Below, in pieces: positions 1 to 14,964 of a stretch of DNA of 64,000 bases. Origin of the DNA: Pseudorasbora parva (Eukaryota; Chordata; Actinopteri; Cypriniformes; Gobionidae); NCBI RefSeq assembly GCF_024679245.1, contig NC_090177.1, positions 43,304,518-43,368,517 of the forward strand, given 5' to 3'. The notes under the pieces were generated by a model, which searched no databases, was not told the origin of the DNA, and saw only the letters and a program-made list of their open reading frames with translations. Both the position numbers and the translations under genes were made by a program. Within the stretch, counting starts at the first letter, position 1. Each line of letters begins with the position of its first letter.

Positions 1-2416
1 TCCAAAACAATAAAGTAAAATGACTTGGAAATAAATACAGAAATAGTCAGGGTAACTCTGAACAAATATCAAATGACGAAATGAGCAAACATATAAAGGA
101 AAGATTTTTAAGATTTTTTGAAAATTGGACAGTGTTTGAATTCAGTTAGATTTTTGGGCAAGTTTGACTGTACTTTTCTCCAAAACTATACAGTAAAATG
201 ACTTGTACATAAATACAGTAATAGTCAGGGTCACTCTGAACAAATTTCAAATGACGGAATGAGCAAACATATAAAGTAAATATTTTAATGATTTTTTTGA
301 AAATTGGACAGTGGTTGAATTCACTTTGATTTTTGGACAAGTTTGACTGTACTTTTCTCCAAAACTACACAGTAAAATGACTTGTAAATAAATACAGTAA
401 TATTCAGGGTCACTTTGAACTAATATCATATGACAGATTGAGCAAACCTGTAAAGGAAAGATTTTTATGAATTTTGACAATTGGGCTGTAAGTGCTTGAA
501 TGATGAATTTTGGGGCAAATTTTACCGTACTTTTCTCCAAAACTATACAGTAAAATGACTTGTAAAGAAATACAGTAATAGTCAGGGTCACTCTGAACAA
601 ATTTCAAATGATGGAATGAGCAAACCTATAAATGGAATATTTTAATGATGTTTTTGAAAATTGGACAGTGGTTGAAATCACTTTGATTTTTGGACAAGTT
701 TGACTGTACTTTTCTCCAAAACTATACGGTAAAATGACTTGTAAATAAATACAGTAATAGTCAGGGTCACTTTGAACAAATATCAAATGACAGAATGAGC
801 AAACCTATAAAGGAAAGATTTTTATGAATTTTGACAATTGGGCTGTAAGTGCTTGAATGATGAATTTTGGGGCAAGTTTGACTGTACTTTTCTCCAAAAC
901 TATACAGTAAAATGACTTGTAAAAAAAAAATACAGTAATAGACAGGGTCACTCTGAACAAATTTCAAATGACGGAATGAGCAAACCTATAAAGGAAATAT
1001 TTTTAGGATTTTTTTTTGAAAATTTGAGTGTTTGAATTCACTTTGATTTTTGGGCAAGTTTGACTGTACTTTTTTCCAAAACTATACAGTAAAATGACTT
1101 GTAAATAAATACTGTAATAGTCAGGGTCACTCTGAACAAATTTCAAATGAAGGAATGAGCAAACCTATAAAGGGAATATTTTTATGATTTTTTTGAAAAT
1201 TGGACAGTGTTTGAATTCACTTAGATTTTTGGGCAAGTTTGACTGTACTTTTCTCCAAAACTATACAGTACAATGACTTGTAAATAAATGCAGTAATAGT
1301 CAGGGTCACTCTGAACAAATATCAAATGACAGAATGAGCAAACCTATACAGGAAAGAGATTTTTATGATTTTTTGAAAATTGGACTGTAAGTGCTTGAAA
1401 TCATTTTGGGGCAAATTTGACTGTACTTTTCTCCAAAACTATACAGTAAAATGACTTGGAAATAAATACAGAAATAGTCAGGGTAACGCTGAACAAATAT
1501 CAAATGACGAAATGAGCAAACATATAAAGGAAAGATTTTTAAGATTTTTTGAAAATTGGACAGTGTTTGAATTCAGTTAGATTTTTGGGCAAGTTTGACT
1601 GTACTTTTCTCCAAAACTATACAGTAAAATGACTTGTACATAAATACAGTAATAGTCAGGGTCACTCTGAACAAATTTCAAATGACGGAATGAGCAAACA
1701 TATAAAGTAAATATTTTAATGATTTTTTTGAAAATTGGACAGTGGTTGAATTCACTTTGATTTTTGGACAAGTTTGACTGTACTTTTCTCCAAAACTACA
1801 CAGTAAAATGACTTGTAAATAAATACAGTAATATTCAGGGTCACTTTGAACTAATATCATATGACAGAATGAGCAAACCTATAAAGGAAAGATTTTTATG
1901 AATTTTGACAATTGGGCTGTAAGTGCTTGAATGATGAATTTTGGGGCAAATTTTACCGTACTTTTCTCCAAAACTATACAGTAAAATGACTTGTAAAGAA
2001 ATACAGTAATAGTCAGGGTCACTCTGAACAAATTTCAAATGATGGAATGAGCAAACCTATAAATGGAATATTTTAATGATGTTTTTGAAAATTGGACAGT
2101 GGTTGAAATCACTTTGATTTTTGGACAAGTTTGACTGTACTTTTCTCCAAAACTATACGGTAAAATGACTTGTAAATAAATACAGTAATAGTCAGGGTCA
2201 CTTTGAACAAATATCAAATGACAGAATGAGCAAACCTATAAAGGAAAGATTTTTATGAATTTTGACAATTGGGCTGTAAGTGCTTGAATGATGAATTTTG
2301 GGGCAAGTTTGACTGTACTTTTCTCCAAAACTATACAGTAAAATGACTTGTAAAAAAAAATACAGTAATAGTCAGGGTCACTCTGAACAAATTTCAAATG
2401 ACGGAATGAGCAAACC
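1..2416. repeat. Satellite A higher-order repeat, 1431-bp period (8 monomers)
   Basis: The segment 1-986 is repeated almost base for base at 1432-2416, including rare variants such as AGTCAGGGTAAC and the A-tract before ATACAGTAATAG. The copies part company near 986/2416, where one continues ATAAAGGAAATATT and the other ATACAGGAAAGAG. The same block of about 1 kb, or much of it, recurs beginning near 5340, 8022, 11418 and 17321, with shorter versions near 4450, 14631, 55700 and 58920. It is therefore one of the main amplified cassettes of the array. Confidence 0.85.
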
Positions 2417-5400
2417 TATACAGGAAAGAGATTTTTATGATTTTTTGAAAATTGGACTGTAAGTGCTTGAAATCATTTTGGGGCAAATTTGACTGTACTT
2501 TTCTCCAAAACTATACAGTAAAATGACTTGGAAATAAATACAGAAATAGTCAGGGTCACTCTGAACAAATTTCAAATGACGGAATGAGCAAACATATAAA
2601 GTAAATATTTTAATGATTTTTTTTGAAAATTGGACAGTGTTTGAATTCAATAAGGTTTTTGGGCAAGTTTTACTGTACTTTTCTCCAAAACTATACAGTA
2701 AAATGACTTGTAAATAAATACAGCAATAGTCAGGGTCACTTAGAACAAATATCAATTGACAGAATGAGCAAACCTATAAAGAAAAGATTTTTATGAATTT
2801 TGACAATTGGGCTGTAAGTGCTTGAATTATGAATTTTGGGGCAAGTTTGATTGTACTTTTCTCCAAAACTATACAGTAAAATGACTTGTAAATAAATACA
2901 GTAAAAGTCAGAGTCACTCTGAACAAATTTCAAATGACAGAATGAGCAAACCTATAAAGGGAATATTTTTATGATTTTTTTGAAAATTGGACAGTGTTTG
3001 AATTCACTTTGATTTTTGGGCAAGTTTGACTATACAGTAAAATTACTTGTAAATAAATACAGTAATAGTCATGGTCACTTTGAACAAATATCTAAAGACA
3101 GAATGAGCAAACCTATAAAGGGAATATTTTTATGATTTTTTTTGAAAATTGGACAGTTTTTGAATTCAATTAGATTTTTGGGTGAGTTTTACTGTACTTT
3201 TCTCCAAAACTATACAGTAAAATGACTTGTACATAAATACAATAATAGTCAGGGTCACTCTGAACAAATTTCTAATGACGGAATGAGCAAACCTATGAAG
3301 GAAATAATTTTATGATTTTTTGAAAATTTGACAGTTTTTGAATTCAATTTGATTTTTGGGCAAGTTTGACTGTACTTTTCTCCAAAACTATACAGCAAAA
3401 TGACTTGTACATAAATACAGTAATAGTCAGGGTCACTCTGAACAAATATCAAATGACAGAATGAGCAAACCTATACAGGAAAGAGATTTTTATGATTTTT
3501 TGAAAATTGGACTGTAAGTGCTTGAAATCATTTTGGGGAAAATTTGACTGTACTTTTCTCCAAAACTATACAGTACAATGACTTGGAAATGAATGAACAA
3601 ATAGTCAGGGTCACTCTGAACAAATATCAAATGACGGAATGAGCAAACCTATAAAGGAAAGATTTTTATGAATTTTGACAATTGGGCTGTAAGTGCTTGA
3701 ATGATGAATTTTGGGGCAAATTTGACTGTACTTTTCTACAAAACTATACAGTAAAATGACTTGTAAATAAATACTGTAATAGTCAGGGTCACTCTGAACA
3801 AATTTCAAATGAAGGAATGAGCAAACCTATAAAGGGAATATTTTTATGATTTTTTTGAAAATTGGACAGTGTTTGAATTCACTTTGATTTTTGGGCAAGT
3901 TTGACTGTACTTTTCTCCAAAACTATACAGTACAATGACTTGTAAATAAATGCAGTAATAGTCATGGTCACTTTGAACAAATATATAATGACAGAATGAG
4001 CAAACCTATAAAATAAATATTTTTATGATTTTTTGAAAATTTGACAATGTTTGAATTCACTTTTATTTTTGGACAAGTTTGACTGTACTTTTCTCCAAAA
4101 CTACACAGTAAAATGACTTGTAAATAAATACAGTAATAGTCAGGGTCACTTTGAACAAATATCAAATGACAGAATGAGCAAACCTATAAAGGAAAGATTT
4201 TTATGAATTTTGACAATTGGGCTGTAAGTGATTGAATGATGAATTTTGGGGCAAATTTTACTGTACTTTTCTCCAAAACTATACAGTAAAATGACCTGTA
4301 ACGAAATACAGTAATAGTCAGGGTCACTCTGAACAAATTTCAAATGACGGAATGAGCAAACCTATACAGGAAAGAGATTTTTATGATTTTTTGAAAATTG
4401 GACTGTAAGTGCTTGAAATCATTTTGGGGCAAATTTGACTGTACTTTTCTCCAAAACTATACAGTAAAATGACTTGGAAATAAATACAGAAATAGTCAGG
4501 GTCACTCTGAACAAATATCAAATGACGGAATGAGCAAACATATAAAGGAAAGATTTTTAAGATTTTTTGAAAATTGGACAGTGTTTGAATTCAGTTACAT
4601 TTTTGGGCAAGTTTGACTGTACTTTTCTCCAAAACTATACAGTAAAATGACTTGTACATAAATACAGTAATAGTCAGGGTCACTCTGAACAAATTTCAAA
4701 TGACGGAATGAGCAAACATATAAAGTAAATATTTTAATGTTTTTTTTGAAAATTGGACAGTGGTTGAATTCACTTTGATTTTTGGACAAGTTTGACTGTA
4801 CTTTTCTCCAAAACTACACAGTAAAATGACTTGTAAATAAATACTGTAATATTCAGCGTCACTTTGAACTAATATCATATGACAGAATGAGCAAACCTAT
4901 AAAGGAAAGATTTTTATGAATTTTGACAATTGGCCTGTAAGTGATTGAATGATGAATTTTGGGGCAAATTTTACTGTACTTTTCTCCAAAAATATACAGT
5001 AAAATGACCTGTAAAGAAATACAGTAATAGTCAGGGTCACTCTGAACAAATTTCAAATGATGGAATGAGCAAACCTATATAGGAAATATTTTTAGGATTT
5101 TTTTGAAAATTGGAGTGTTTGAATTCAATTCGATTTTTGGGCAAGTTTGACTGTACTTTTCTCCAAAACTATACAGTAAAATGACTTGTACATAAATACA
5201 GTAATAGTCAGGGTCACTCTGAACAAATATCAAATGACAGAATGAGCAAACCTATACAGGAAAGAGATTTTTATGATTTTTTGAAAATTGGACTGTAAGT
5301 GCTTGAAATCTTTTTGGGGCAAATTTGACTGTACTTTTCTCCAAAACTATAAAGTAAAATGACTTGGAAATAAATACAGAAATAGTCAGGGTAACTCTGA

Positions 5401-5689
5401 ACAAATATCAAATGACGAAATGAGCAAACATATAAAGGAAAGATTTTTAAGATTTTTTGAAATTTGGACAGTGTTTGAATTCAGTTAGATTTTTGGGCAA
5501 GTTTGACTGTACTTTTCTCCAAAACTATACAGTAAAATGACTTGTACATAAATACAGTAATAGTCAGGGTCACTCTGAACAAATTTCAAATGACGGAATG
5601 AGCAAACATATAAAGTAAATATTTTAATGATTTTTTTGAAAATTGGACAGTGGTTGAATTCACTTTGATTTTTGGACAAGTTTGACTGT

Positions 5690-7470
5690 ACTTTTCTCCA
5701 AAACTACACAGTAAAATGACTTGTAAATAAATACAGTAATATTCAGGGTCACTTTGAACTAATATCATATGACAGATTGAGCAAACCTGTAAAGGAAAGA
5801 TTTTTATGAATTTTGACAATTGGGCTGTAAGTGCTTGAATGATGAATTTTGGGGCAAATTTTACCGTACTTTTCTCCAAAACTATACAGTAAAATGACTT
5901 GTAAAGAAATACAGTAATAGTCAGGGTCACTCTGAACAAATTTCAAATGATGGAATGAGCAAACCTATAAATGGAATATTTTAATGATGTTTTTGAAAAT
6001 TGGACAGTGGTTGAAATCACTTTGATTTTTGGACAAGTTTGACTGTACTTTTCTCCAAAACTATACGGTAAAATGACTTGTAAATAAATACAGTAATAGT
6101 CAGGGTCACTTTGAACAAATATCAAATGACAGAATGAGCAAACCTATAAAGGAAAGATTTTTATGAATTTTGACAATTGGGCTGTAAGTGCTTGAATGAT
6201 GAATTTTGGGGCAAGTTTGACTGTACTTTTCTCCAAAACTATACAGTAAAATGACTTGTAAAAAAAAATACAGTAATAGACAGGGTCACTCTGAACAAAT
6301 TTCAAATGACGGAATGAGCAAACCTATAAAAGAAATATTTTTAGGATTTTTTTTTGAAAATTGGACAGTGTTTGAATTCACTTAGATTTTTGGGCAAGTT
6401 TGACTGTACTTTTCTCCAAAACTATACAGTACAATGACTTGTAAATAAATGCAGTAATAGTCATGGTCACTTTGAACAAATATATAATGACAGAATGAGC
6501 AAACCTTTAAAATAAATATTTTTATGATTTTTTGAAAATTGGACAATGTTTGAATTCACTTTGATTTTTGGACAAGTTTGACTGTACTTTTCTCCAAAAC
6601 TACACAGTAAAATGACTTGTAAATAAATACAGTAATATTCAGGGTCACTTTGAACTAATATCATATGACAGATTGAGCAAACCTGTAAAGGAAAGATTTT
6701 TATGAATTTTGACAATTGGGCTGTAAGTGCTTGAATGATGAATTTTGGGGCAAATTTTACCGTACTTTTCTCCAAAACTATACAGTAAAATGACTTGTAA
6801 AGAAATACAGTAATAGTCAGGGTCACTCTGAACAAATTTCAAATGATGGAATGAGCAAACCTATAAATGGAATATTTTAATGATGTTTTTGAAAATTGGA
6901 CAGTGGTTGAAATCACTTTGATTTTTGGACAAGTTTGACTGTACTTTTCTCCAAAACTATACGGTAAAATGACTTGTAAATAAATACAGTAATAGTCAGG
7001 GTCACTTTGAACAAATATCAAATGACAGAATGAGCAAACCTATAAAGGAAAGATTTTTATGAATTTTGACAATTGGGCTGTAAGTGCTTGAATGATGAAT
7101 TTTGGGGCAAGTTTGACTGTACTTTTCTCCAAAACTATACAGTAAAATGACTTGTAAAAAAAAATACAGTAATAGACAGGGTCACTCTGAACAAATTTCA
7201 AATGACGGAATGAGCAAACCTATAAAAGAAATATTTTTAGGATTTTTTTTTGAAAATTGGACAGTGTTTGAATTCACTTAGATTTTTGGGCAAGTTTGAC
7301 TGTACTTTTCTCCAAAACTATACAGTACAATGACTTGTAAATAAATGCAGTAATAGTCATGGTCACTTTGAACAAATATATAATGACAGAATGAGCAAAC
7401 CTTTAAAATAAATATTTTTATGATTTTTTGAAAATTGGACAATGTTTGAATTCACTTTGATTTTTGGACA
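5690..7470. repeat. Satellite A higher-order repeat, 896-bp period (5 monomers)
   Basis: Two tandem copies, about 5690-6585 and 6586-7470, share private variants: ATTCAGGGTCACTTTGAACT, a rare ACCTGTAAAGG, CCTATAAATGGAATATT and CATATATAATGACAG-like stretches in the same order. Corresponding points are 896 bp apart (for example 5749 and 6645, 5943 and 6839). The near identity indicates recent unequal exchange. Confidence 0.8.
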
Positions 7471-10400
7471 AGTTTGAATGTACTTTTCTCCAAACCTACA
7501 CAGTAAAATGACTTGTAAATAAATACAGTAATAGTCAGGGTCACTTTGAACAAATATCAAATGACAGAATGAGCAAACCTATAAAGGAAAGAATTTTATG
7601 AATTTTGACAATTGGGCTGTAAGTGATTGAATGATGAATTTTGGGGCAAATTTTACTGTACTTGTCTCCAAAACTATACAGTAAAATGACCTGTAAAGAA
7701 ATACAGTAATAGTCAGGGTCACTCTGAACAAATTTCAAATGATGGAATGAGCAAACCTATATAGGAAATATTTTTAGGATTTTTTTGAAAATTGGAGTGT
7801 TTGAATTCAATTCGATTTTTGGGCAAGTTTGACTGTACTTTTCTCCAAAACTATACAGTAAAATGACTTGTACATAAATACAGTAATAGTCAGGGTCACT
7901 CTGAACAAATATCAAATGACAGAATGAGCAAACCTATACAGGAAAGAGATTTTTATGATTTTTTGAAAATTGGACTGTAAGTGCTTGAAATCATTTTGGG
8001 GCAAATTTGACTGTACTTTTCTCCAAAACTATACAGTAAAATGACTTGGAAATAAATACAGAAATAGTCAGGGTAACTCTGAACAAATATCAAATGACGA
8101 AATGAGCAAACATATAAAGGAAAGATTTTTAAGATTTTTTGAAAATTGGACAGTGTTTGAATTCAGTTAGATTTTTGGGCAAGTTTGACTGTACTTTTCT
8201 CCAAAACTATACAGTAAAATGACTTGTACATAAATACAGTAATAGTCAGGGTCACTCTGAACAAATTTCAAATGACGGAATGAGCAAACATATAAAGTAA
8301 ATATTTTAATGATTTTTTTGAAAATTGGACAGTGGTTGAATTCACTTTGATTTTTGGACAAGTTTGACTGTACTTTTCTCCAAAACTACACAGTAAAATG
8401 ACTTGTAAATAAATACAGTAATATTCAGGGTCACTTTGAACTAATATCATATGACAGAATGAGCAAACCTATAAAGGAAAGATTTTTATGAATTTTGACA
8501 ATTGGGCTGTAAGTGCTTGAATGATGAATTTTGGGGCAAATTTTACCGTACTTTTCTCCAAAACTATACAGTAAAATGACTTGTAAAGAAATACAGTAAT
8601 AGTCAGGGTCACTCTGAACAAATTTCAAATGATGGAATGAGCAAACCTATAAATGGAATATTTTAATGATGTTTTTGAAAATTGGACAGTGGTTGAAATC
8701 ACTTTGATTTTTGGACAAGTTTGACTGTACTTTTCTCCAAAACTATACGGTAAAATGACTTGTAAATAAATACAGTAATAGTCAGGGTCACTTTGAACAA
8801 ATATCAAATGACAGAATGAGCAAACCTATAAAGGAAAGATTTTTATGAATTTTGACAATTGGGCTGTAAGTGCTTGAATGATGAATTTTGGGGCAAGTTT
8901 GACTGTACTTTTCTCCAAAACTATACAGTAAAATGACTTGTAAAAAAAATACAGTAATAGTCAGGGTCACTCTGAACAAATTTCAAATGACGGAATGAGC
9001 AAACCTATAAAGGAAATATTTTTATGATTTTTTGAAAATTGGACAATATTTGAATTCACTTTGATGTTTGGACAAGTTTGGCTGTACTTCTCTCCAAAAC
9101 TATACAGTAAAATGCCTTGTAAATAAATACAGTAATAGTCATGGACACTTTGAACAAATATCTAATGACAGAATGAGCAAACCTATAAAAGAAATATTTT
9201 TATGATTTTTTTGAAAATTGGACAGTGTTTGAATTCAACTTGATTTTTGGGCAAGTTTGACTGTACTTTTCTCCAAAACTATACAGTAAAATGACTTGTA
9301 CATAAATACAATAATAGTCAGGGTCATTCTGAACAAATATCAAATGACACAATGAGCAAACCTATAAAGGAAATATTTTAATGATTTTCTGAATATTGGA
9401 CACATTGTAAGTATTTGAATGCACATTGATTTTTGGGGTGTATGACTGTACTTTTCTCCAAAACTATACAGTAAAATGACTTGTAAATAAATACAGTATT
9501 AGTCAGGGTCACTCTGAACAAATTTCAATTGACGGAATGAGCAAACATATAAAGTAAATATTTTTATGATTTTTTTGAAAATTGGACAGTGGTTGAATTC
9601 ACTTTGATTTTTAGACAAGATTGACTGTACTTTTCTCCAAAACTACACAGTAAAATGACTTGTAAATAAATACAGTAATAGTCAGGGTCACTTTGAACAA
9701 ATATCATAAGACAGAATGAGCAAACCTATAAAGGAAAGATTTTTATGAATTTTGACAATTGGGCTGTAAAGTGCTTGAATGATGAATTTTGGGGCAAATT
9801 TTACAGTACTTTTCTCCAAAACTATACAGTAAAATGACCTGTAAAGAAATACAGTAATAGTCAGGGTCACCCCTAACAAATTTCAAATGATGGAATGAGC
9901 AAACCTATATAGGAAATATTTTTAGGATTTTTAAAAAAAATTTGAGTGTTTGAATTCACTTTGATTATTGGGCAAGTTTGACTGTACTTTTCTCCAAAAC
10001 TATACAGTAAAATGAATTGTAAATAAATACAGTAATAGTCAGGGTCACTTTGAACAAATATCAAATGACAGAATGAGCAAACCTATAAAGGAAAGATTTT
10101 TATGAATTTTGACAATTGGGCTGTAAGTGCTTGAATGATTAATTTTGGGGCAAGTTTGACTGTACTTTTCTCCAAAACTATACAGTAAAATGACTTGTAA
10201 ATAAATACAGTAATAGTCAGGGTCACTTTGAACAAATGTCAAATGACGGAATGAGAAAACCTATAAAGGAAATATTTTTATGATTTTTGAAAATTGCACA
10301 CTGTTTGAATTCAATTAGATTTCTGGGCAAGTTTGACTGTACTTTTCTCCAAAACTATACAGCAAAATGACTTGTACATAAATACAGTAATAGTCAGGGT

Positions 10401-11289
10401 CACTCTGAACAAATATCAAATGACAGAATGAGCAAACCTATACAGGAAAGAGATTTTTATGATTTTTTGAAAATTGGACTGTAAGTGCTTGAAATCATTT
10501 TGGGGCAAATTTGACTGTACTTTTCTCCAAAACTATACAGTACAATGACTTGGAAATAAATAAACAAATAGTCAGGGTCACTCTGAACAAATATCAAATG
10601 ACGGAATGAGCAAACCTATAAAGGAAAGATTTTTATGAATTTTGACAATTGGGCTGTAAGTGCTTGAATGATGAATTTTGGGGCAAATTTGACTGTACTT
10701 TTCTACAAAACTATACAGTAAAATGACTTGTAAATAAATACTGTAATAGTCAGGGTCACTCTGAACAAATTTCAAATGAAGGAATGAGCAAACCTATAAA
10801 GGGAATATTTTTATGATTTTTTTGAAAATTGGACAGTGTTTGAATTCACTTAGATTTTTGGGCAAGTTTGACTGTACTTTTCTCCAAAACTATACAGTAC
10901 AATGACTTGTAAATAAATGCAGTAATAGTCATGGTCACTTTGAACAAATATATAATGACAGAATGAGCAAACCTATAAAATAAATATTTTTATGATTTTT
11001 TGAAAATTGGACAATGTTTGAATTCACTTTGATTTTTGGACAAGTTTGACTGTACTTTTCTCCAAACCTACACAGTAAAATGACTTGTAAATAAATACAG
11101 TATTAGTCAGGGTCACTCTGAACAAATTTCAATTGACGGAATGAGCAAACATATAAAGTAAATATTTTTATGATTTTTTTGAAAATTGGACAGTGGTTGA
11201 ATTCACTTTGATTTTTAGACAAGATTGACTGTACTTTTCTCCAAAACTACACAGTAAAATGACTTGTAAATAAATACAGTAATAGTCAG

Positions 11290-13663
11290 GGTCACTCTGA
11301 ACAAATATCAAATGACAGAATGAGCAAACCTATACAGGAAAGAGATTTTTATGATTTTTTGAAAATTGGACTGTAAGTGCTTGAAATCATTTGGGGGCAA
11401 ATTTGACTGTACTTTTCTCCAAAACTATACAGTAAAATGACTTGGAAATAAATACAGAAATAGTCAGGGTAACTCTGAACAAATATCAAATGACGAAATG
11501 AGCAAACATATAAAGGAAAGATTTTTAAGATTTTTTGAAAATTGGACAGTGTTTGAATTGAGTTAGATTTTTGGGCAAGTTTGACTGTACTTTTCTCCAA
11601 AACTATACAGTAAAATGACTTGTACATAAATACAGTAATAGTCAGGGTCACTCTGAACAAATTTCAAATGACGGAATGAGCAAACATATAAAGTAAATAT
11701 TTTAATGATTTTTTTGAAAATTGGACAGTGGTTGAATTCACTTTGATTTTTGGACAAGTTTGACTGTACTTTTCTCCAAAACTACACAGTAAAATGACTT
11801 GTAAATAAATACAGTAATATTCAGGGTCACTTTGAACTAATATCATATGACAGAATGAGCAAACCTGTAAAGGAAAGATTTTTATGAATTTTGACAATTG
11901 GGCTGTAAGTGCTTGAATGATGAATTTTGGGGCAAATTTTACCGTACTTTTCTCCAAAACTATACAGTAAAATGACTTGTAAAGAAATACAGTAATAGAC
12001 AGGGTCACTCTGAACAAATTTCAAATGATGGAATGAGCAAACCTATAAATGGAATATTTTAATGATGTTTTTGAAAATTGGACAGTGGTTGAAATCACTT
12101 TGATTTTTGGACAAGTTTGACTGTACTTTTCTCCAAAACTATACGGTAAAATGACTTGTAAATAAATACAGTAATAGTCAGGTTCACTTTGAACAAATAT
12201 CAAATGACAGAATGAGCAAACCTATAAAGGAAAGATTTTTATGAATTTTGACAATTGGGCTGTAAGTGCTTGAATGATGAATTTTGGGGCAAGTTTGACT
12301 GTACTTTTCTCCAAAACTATACAGTAAAATGACTTGTAAAAAAAAATACAGTAATAGTCAGGGTCACTCTGAACAAATTTCAAATGGCGGAATGAGCAAA
12401 CCTATAAAGGAAATATTTTTAGGATTTTTTTTTGAAAATTTGAGTGTTTGAATTCACTTTGATTTTTGGGCAAGTTTGACTGTACTTTTTTCCAAAACTA
12501 TACAGTAAAATGACTTGTAAATAAATACTGTAATAGTCAGGGTCACTCTGAACAAATTTCAAATGAAGGAATGAGCAAACCTATAAAGGGAATATTTTTA
12601 TGATTTTTTTGAAAATTGGACAGTGTTTGAATTCACTTAGATTTTTGGGCAAGTTTGACTGTACTTTTCTCCAAAACTATACAGTACAATGACTTGTAAA
12701 TAAATGCAGTAATAGTCATGGTCACTTTGAACAAATATATAATGACAGAATGAGCAAACCTATAAAATAAATATTTTTAGGATTTTTTGAAAATTGGACA
12801 ATGTTTGAATTCACTTTGATTTTTGGACAAGTTTGACTGTACTTTTCTCCAAACCTACACAGTAAAATGACTTGTAAATAAATACAGTAATAGTCAGGGT
12901 CACTCTGAACAAATTTCAAATGACGGAATGAGCAAACATATAAAGTAAATATTTTAATGATTTTTTTGAAAATTGGACAGTGGTTGAATTCACTTTGATT
13001 TTTGGACAAGTTTGACTGTACTTTTCTCCAAAACTACACAGTAAAATGACTTGTAAATAAATGCAGTAATATTCAGGGTCACTTTGAACTAATATCATAT
13101 GACAGAATGAGCAAACCTGTAAAGGAAAGATTTTTATGAATTTTGACAATTGGGCTGTAAGTGCTTGAATGATGAATTTTGGGGCAAATTTTACCGTACT
13201 TTTCTCCAAAACTATACAGTAAAATGACTTGTAAAGAAATACAGTAATAGTCAGGGTCACTCTGAACAAATTTCAAATGATGGAATGAGCAAACCTATAA
13301 ATGGAATATTTTAATGATGTTTTTGAAAATTGGACAGTGGTTGAAATCACTTTGATTTTTGGACAAGTTTGACTGTACTTTTCTCCAAAACTATACGGTA
13401 AAATGACTTGTAAATAAATACAGTAATAGTCAGGGTCACTTTGAACAAATATCAAATGACAGAATGAGCAAACCTATAAAGGAAAGATTTTTATGAATTT
13501 TGACAATTGGGCTGTAAGTGCTTGAATGATGAATTTTGGGGCAAGTTTGACTGTACTTTTCTCCAAAACTATACAGTAAAATGACTTGTAAAAAAAAATA
13601 CAGTAATAGTCAGGGTCACTCTGAACAAATTTCAAATGACGGAATGAGCAAACCTATAAAGGA
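11290..13663. repeat. Satellite A long duplication, copy 1 (5903-bp offset)
   Basis: This stretch of about 2.37 kb corresponds to 17193-19566 at a constant offset of 5903 bp (for example 11563/17466, 12722/18625, 12916/18819, 13273/19176). It includes shared private variants such as AAATGGCGGAATG and the TTTTTTCCAAAAC change. The copies diverge at about 13663/19566. A constant offset over 13 monomers without internal indels implies one recent segmental duplication rather than independent homogenisation. Confidence 0.8.
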
Positions 13664-14964
13664 AAGATTTTTATGAATTTTGACAATTGGGCTGTAAGTG
13701 CTTGAATGATGAATTTTGGGGCAAATTTGACTGTACTTTTCTACAAAACTATACAGTAAAATGACTTGTAAATAAATACTGTAATAGTCAGGGTCACTCT
13801 GAACAAATTTCAAATGAAGGAATGAGCAAACCTATAAAGGGAATATTTTTATGATTTTTTTGAAAATTGGACAGTGTTTGAATTCACTTAGATTTTTGGG
13901 CAAGTTTGACTGTACTTTTCTCCAAAACTATACAGTACAATGACTTGTAAATAAATGCAGTAATAGTCATGGTCACTTTGAACAAATATATAATGACAGA
14001 ATGAGCAAACCTATAAAATAAATATTTTTATGATTTTTTGAAAATTGGACAATGTTTGAATTCACTTTGATTTTTGGACAAGTTTGACTGTACTTTTCTC
14101 CAAACCTACACAGTAAAATGACTTGTAAATAAATACAGTAATAGTCAGGGTCACTTTGAACAAATATCAAATGACAGAATGAGCAAACCTATAAAGGAAA
14201 GATTTTTATGAATTTTGACAATTGGGCTGTAAGTGATTGAATGATGAATTTTGGGGCAAATTTTACTGTACTTTTCTCCAAAACTATACAGTAAAATGAC
14301 CTGTAAAGAAATACAGTAATAGTCAGGGTCACTCTGAACAAATTTCAAATGATGGAATGAGCAAACCTATATAGGAAATATATTTAGGATTTTTTTGAAA
14401 ATTGGAGTGTTTGAATTCAATTCGATTTTTGGGCAAGTTTGACTGTACTTTTCTCCAAAACTATACAGTAAAATGACTTGTACATAAATACAGTAATAGT
14501 CAGGGTCACTCTGAACAAATATCAAATGACAGAATGAGCAAACCTATACAGGAAAGAGATTTTTATGATTTTTTGAAAATTGGACTGTAAGTGCTTGAAA
14601 TCATTTTGGGGCAAATGTGACTGTACTTTTCTCCAAAACTATACAGTAAAATGACTTGGAAATAAATACAGAAATAGTCAGGGTAACTCTGAACAAATAT
14701 CAAATGACGAAATGAGCAAACATATAAAGGAAAGATTTTTAAGATTTTTTGAAAATTGGACAGTGTTTGAATTCAGTTAGATTTTTGGGCAAGTTTGACT
14801 GTACTTTTCTCCAAAACTATACAGTAAAATGACTTGTACATAAATACAGTAATAGTCAGGGTCACTCTGAACAAATTTCAAATGACGGAATGAGCAAACA
14901 TATAAAGTAAATATTTTAATGATTTTTTTGAAAATTGGACAGTGGTTGAATTCACTTTGATTTT

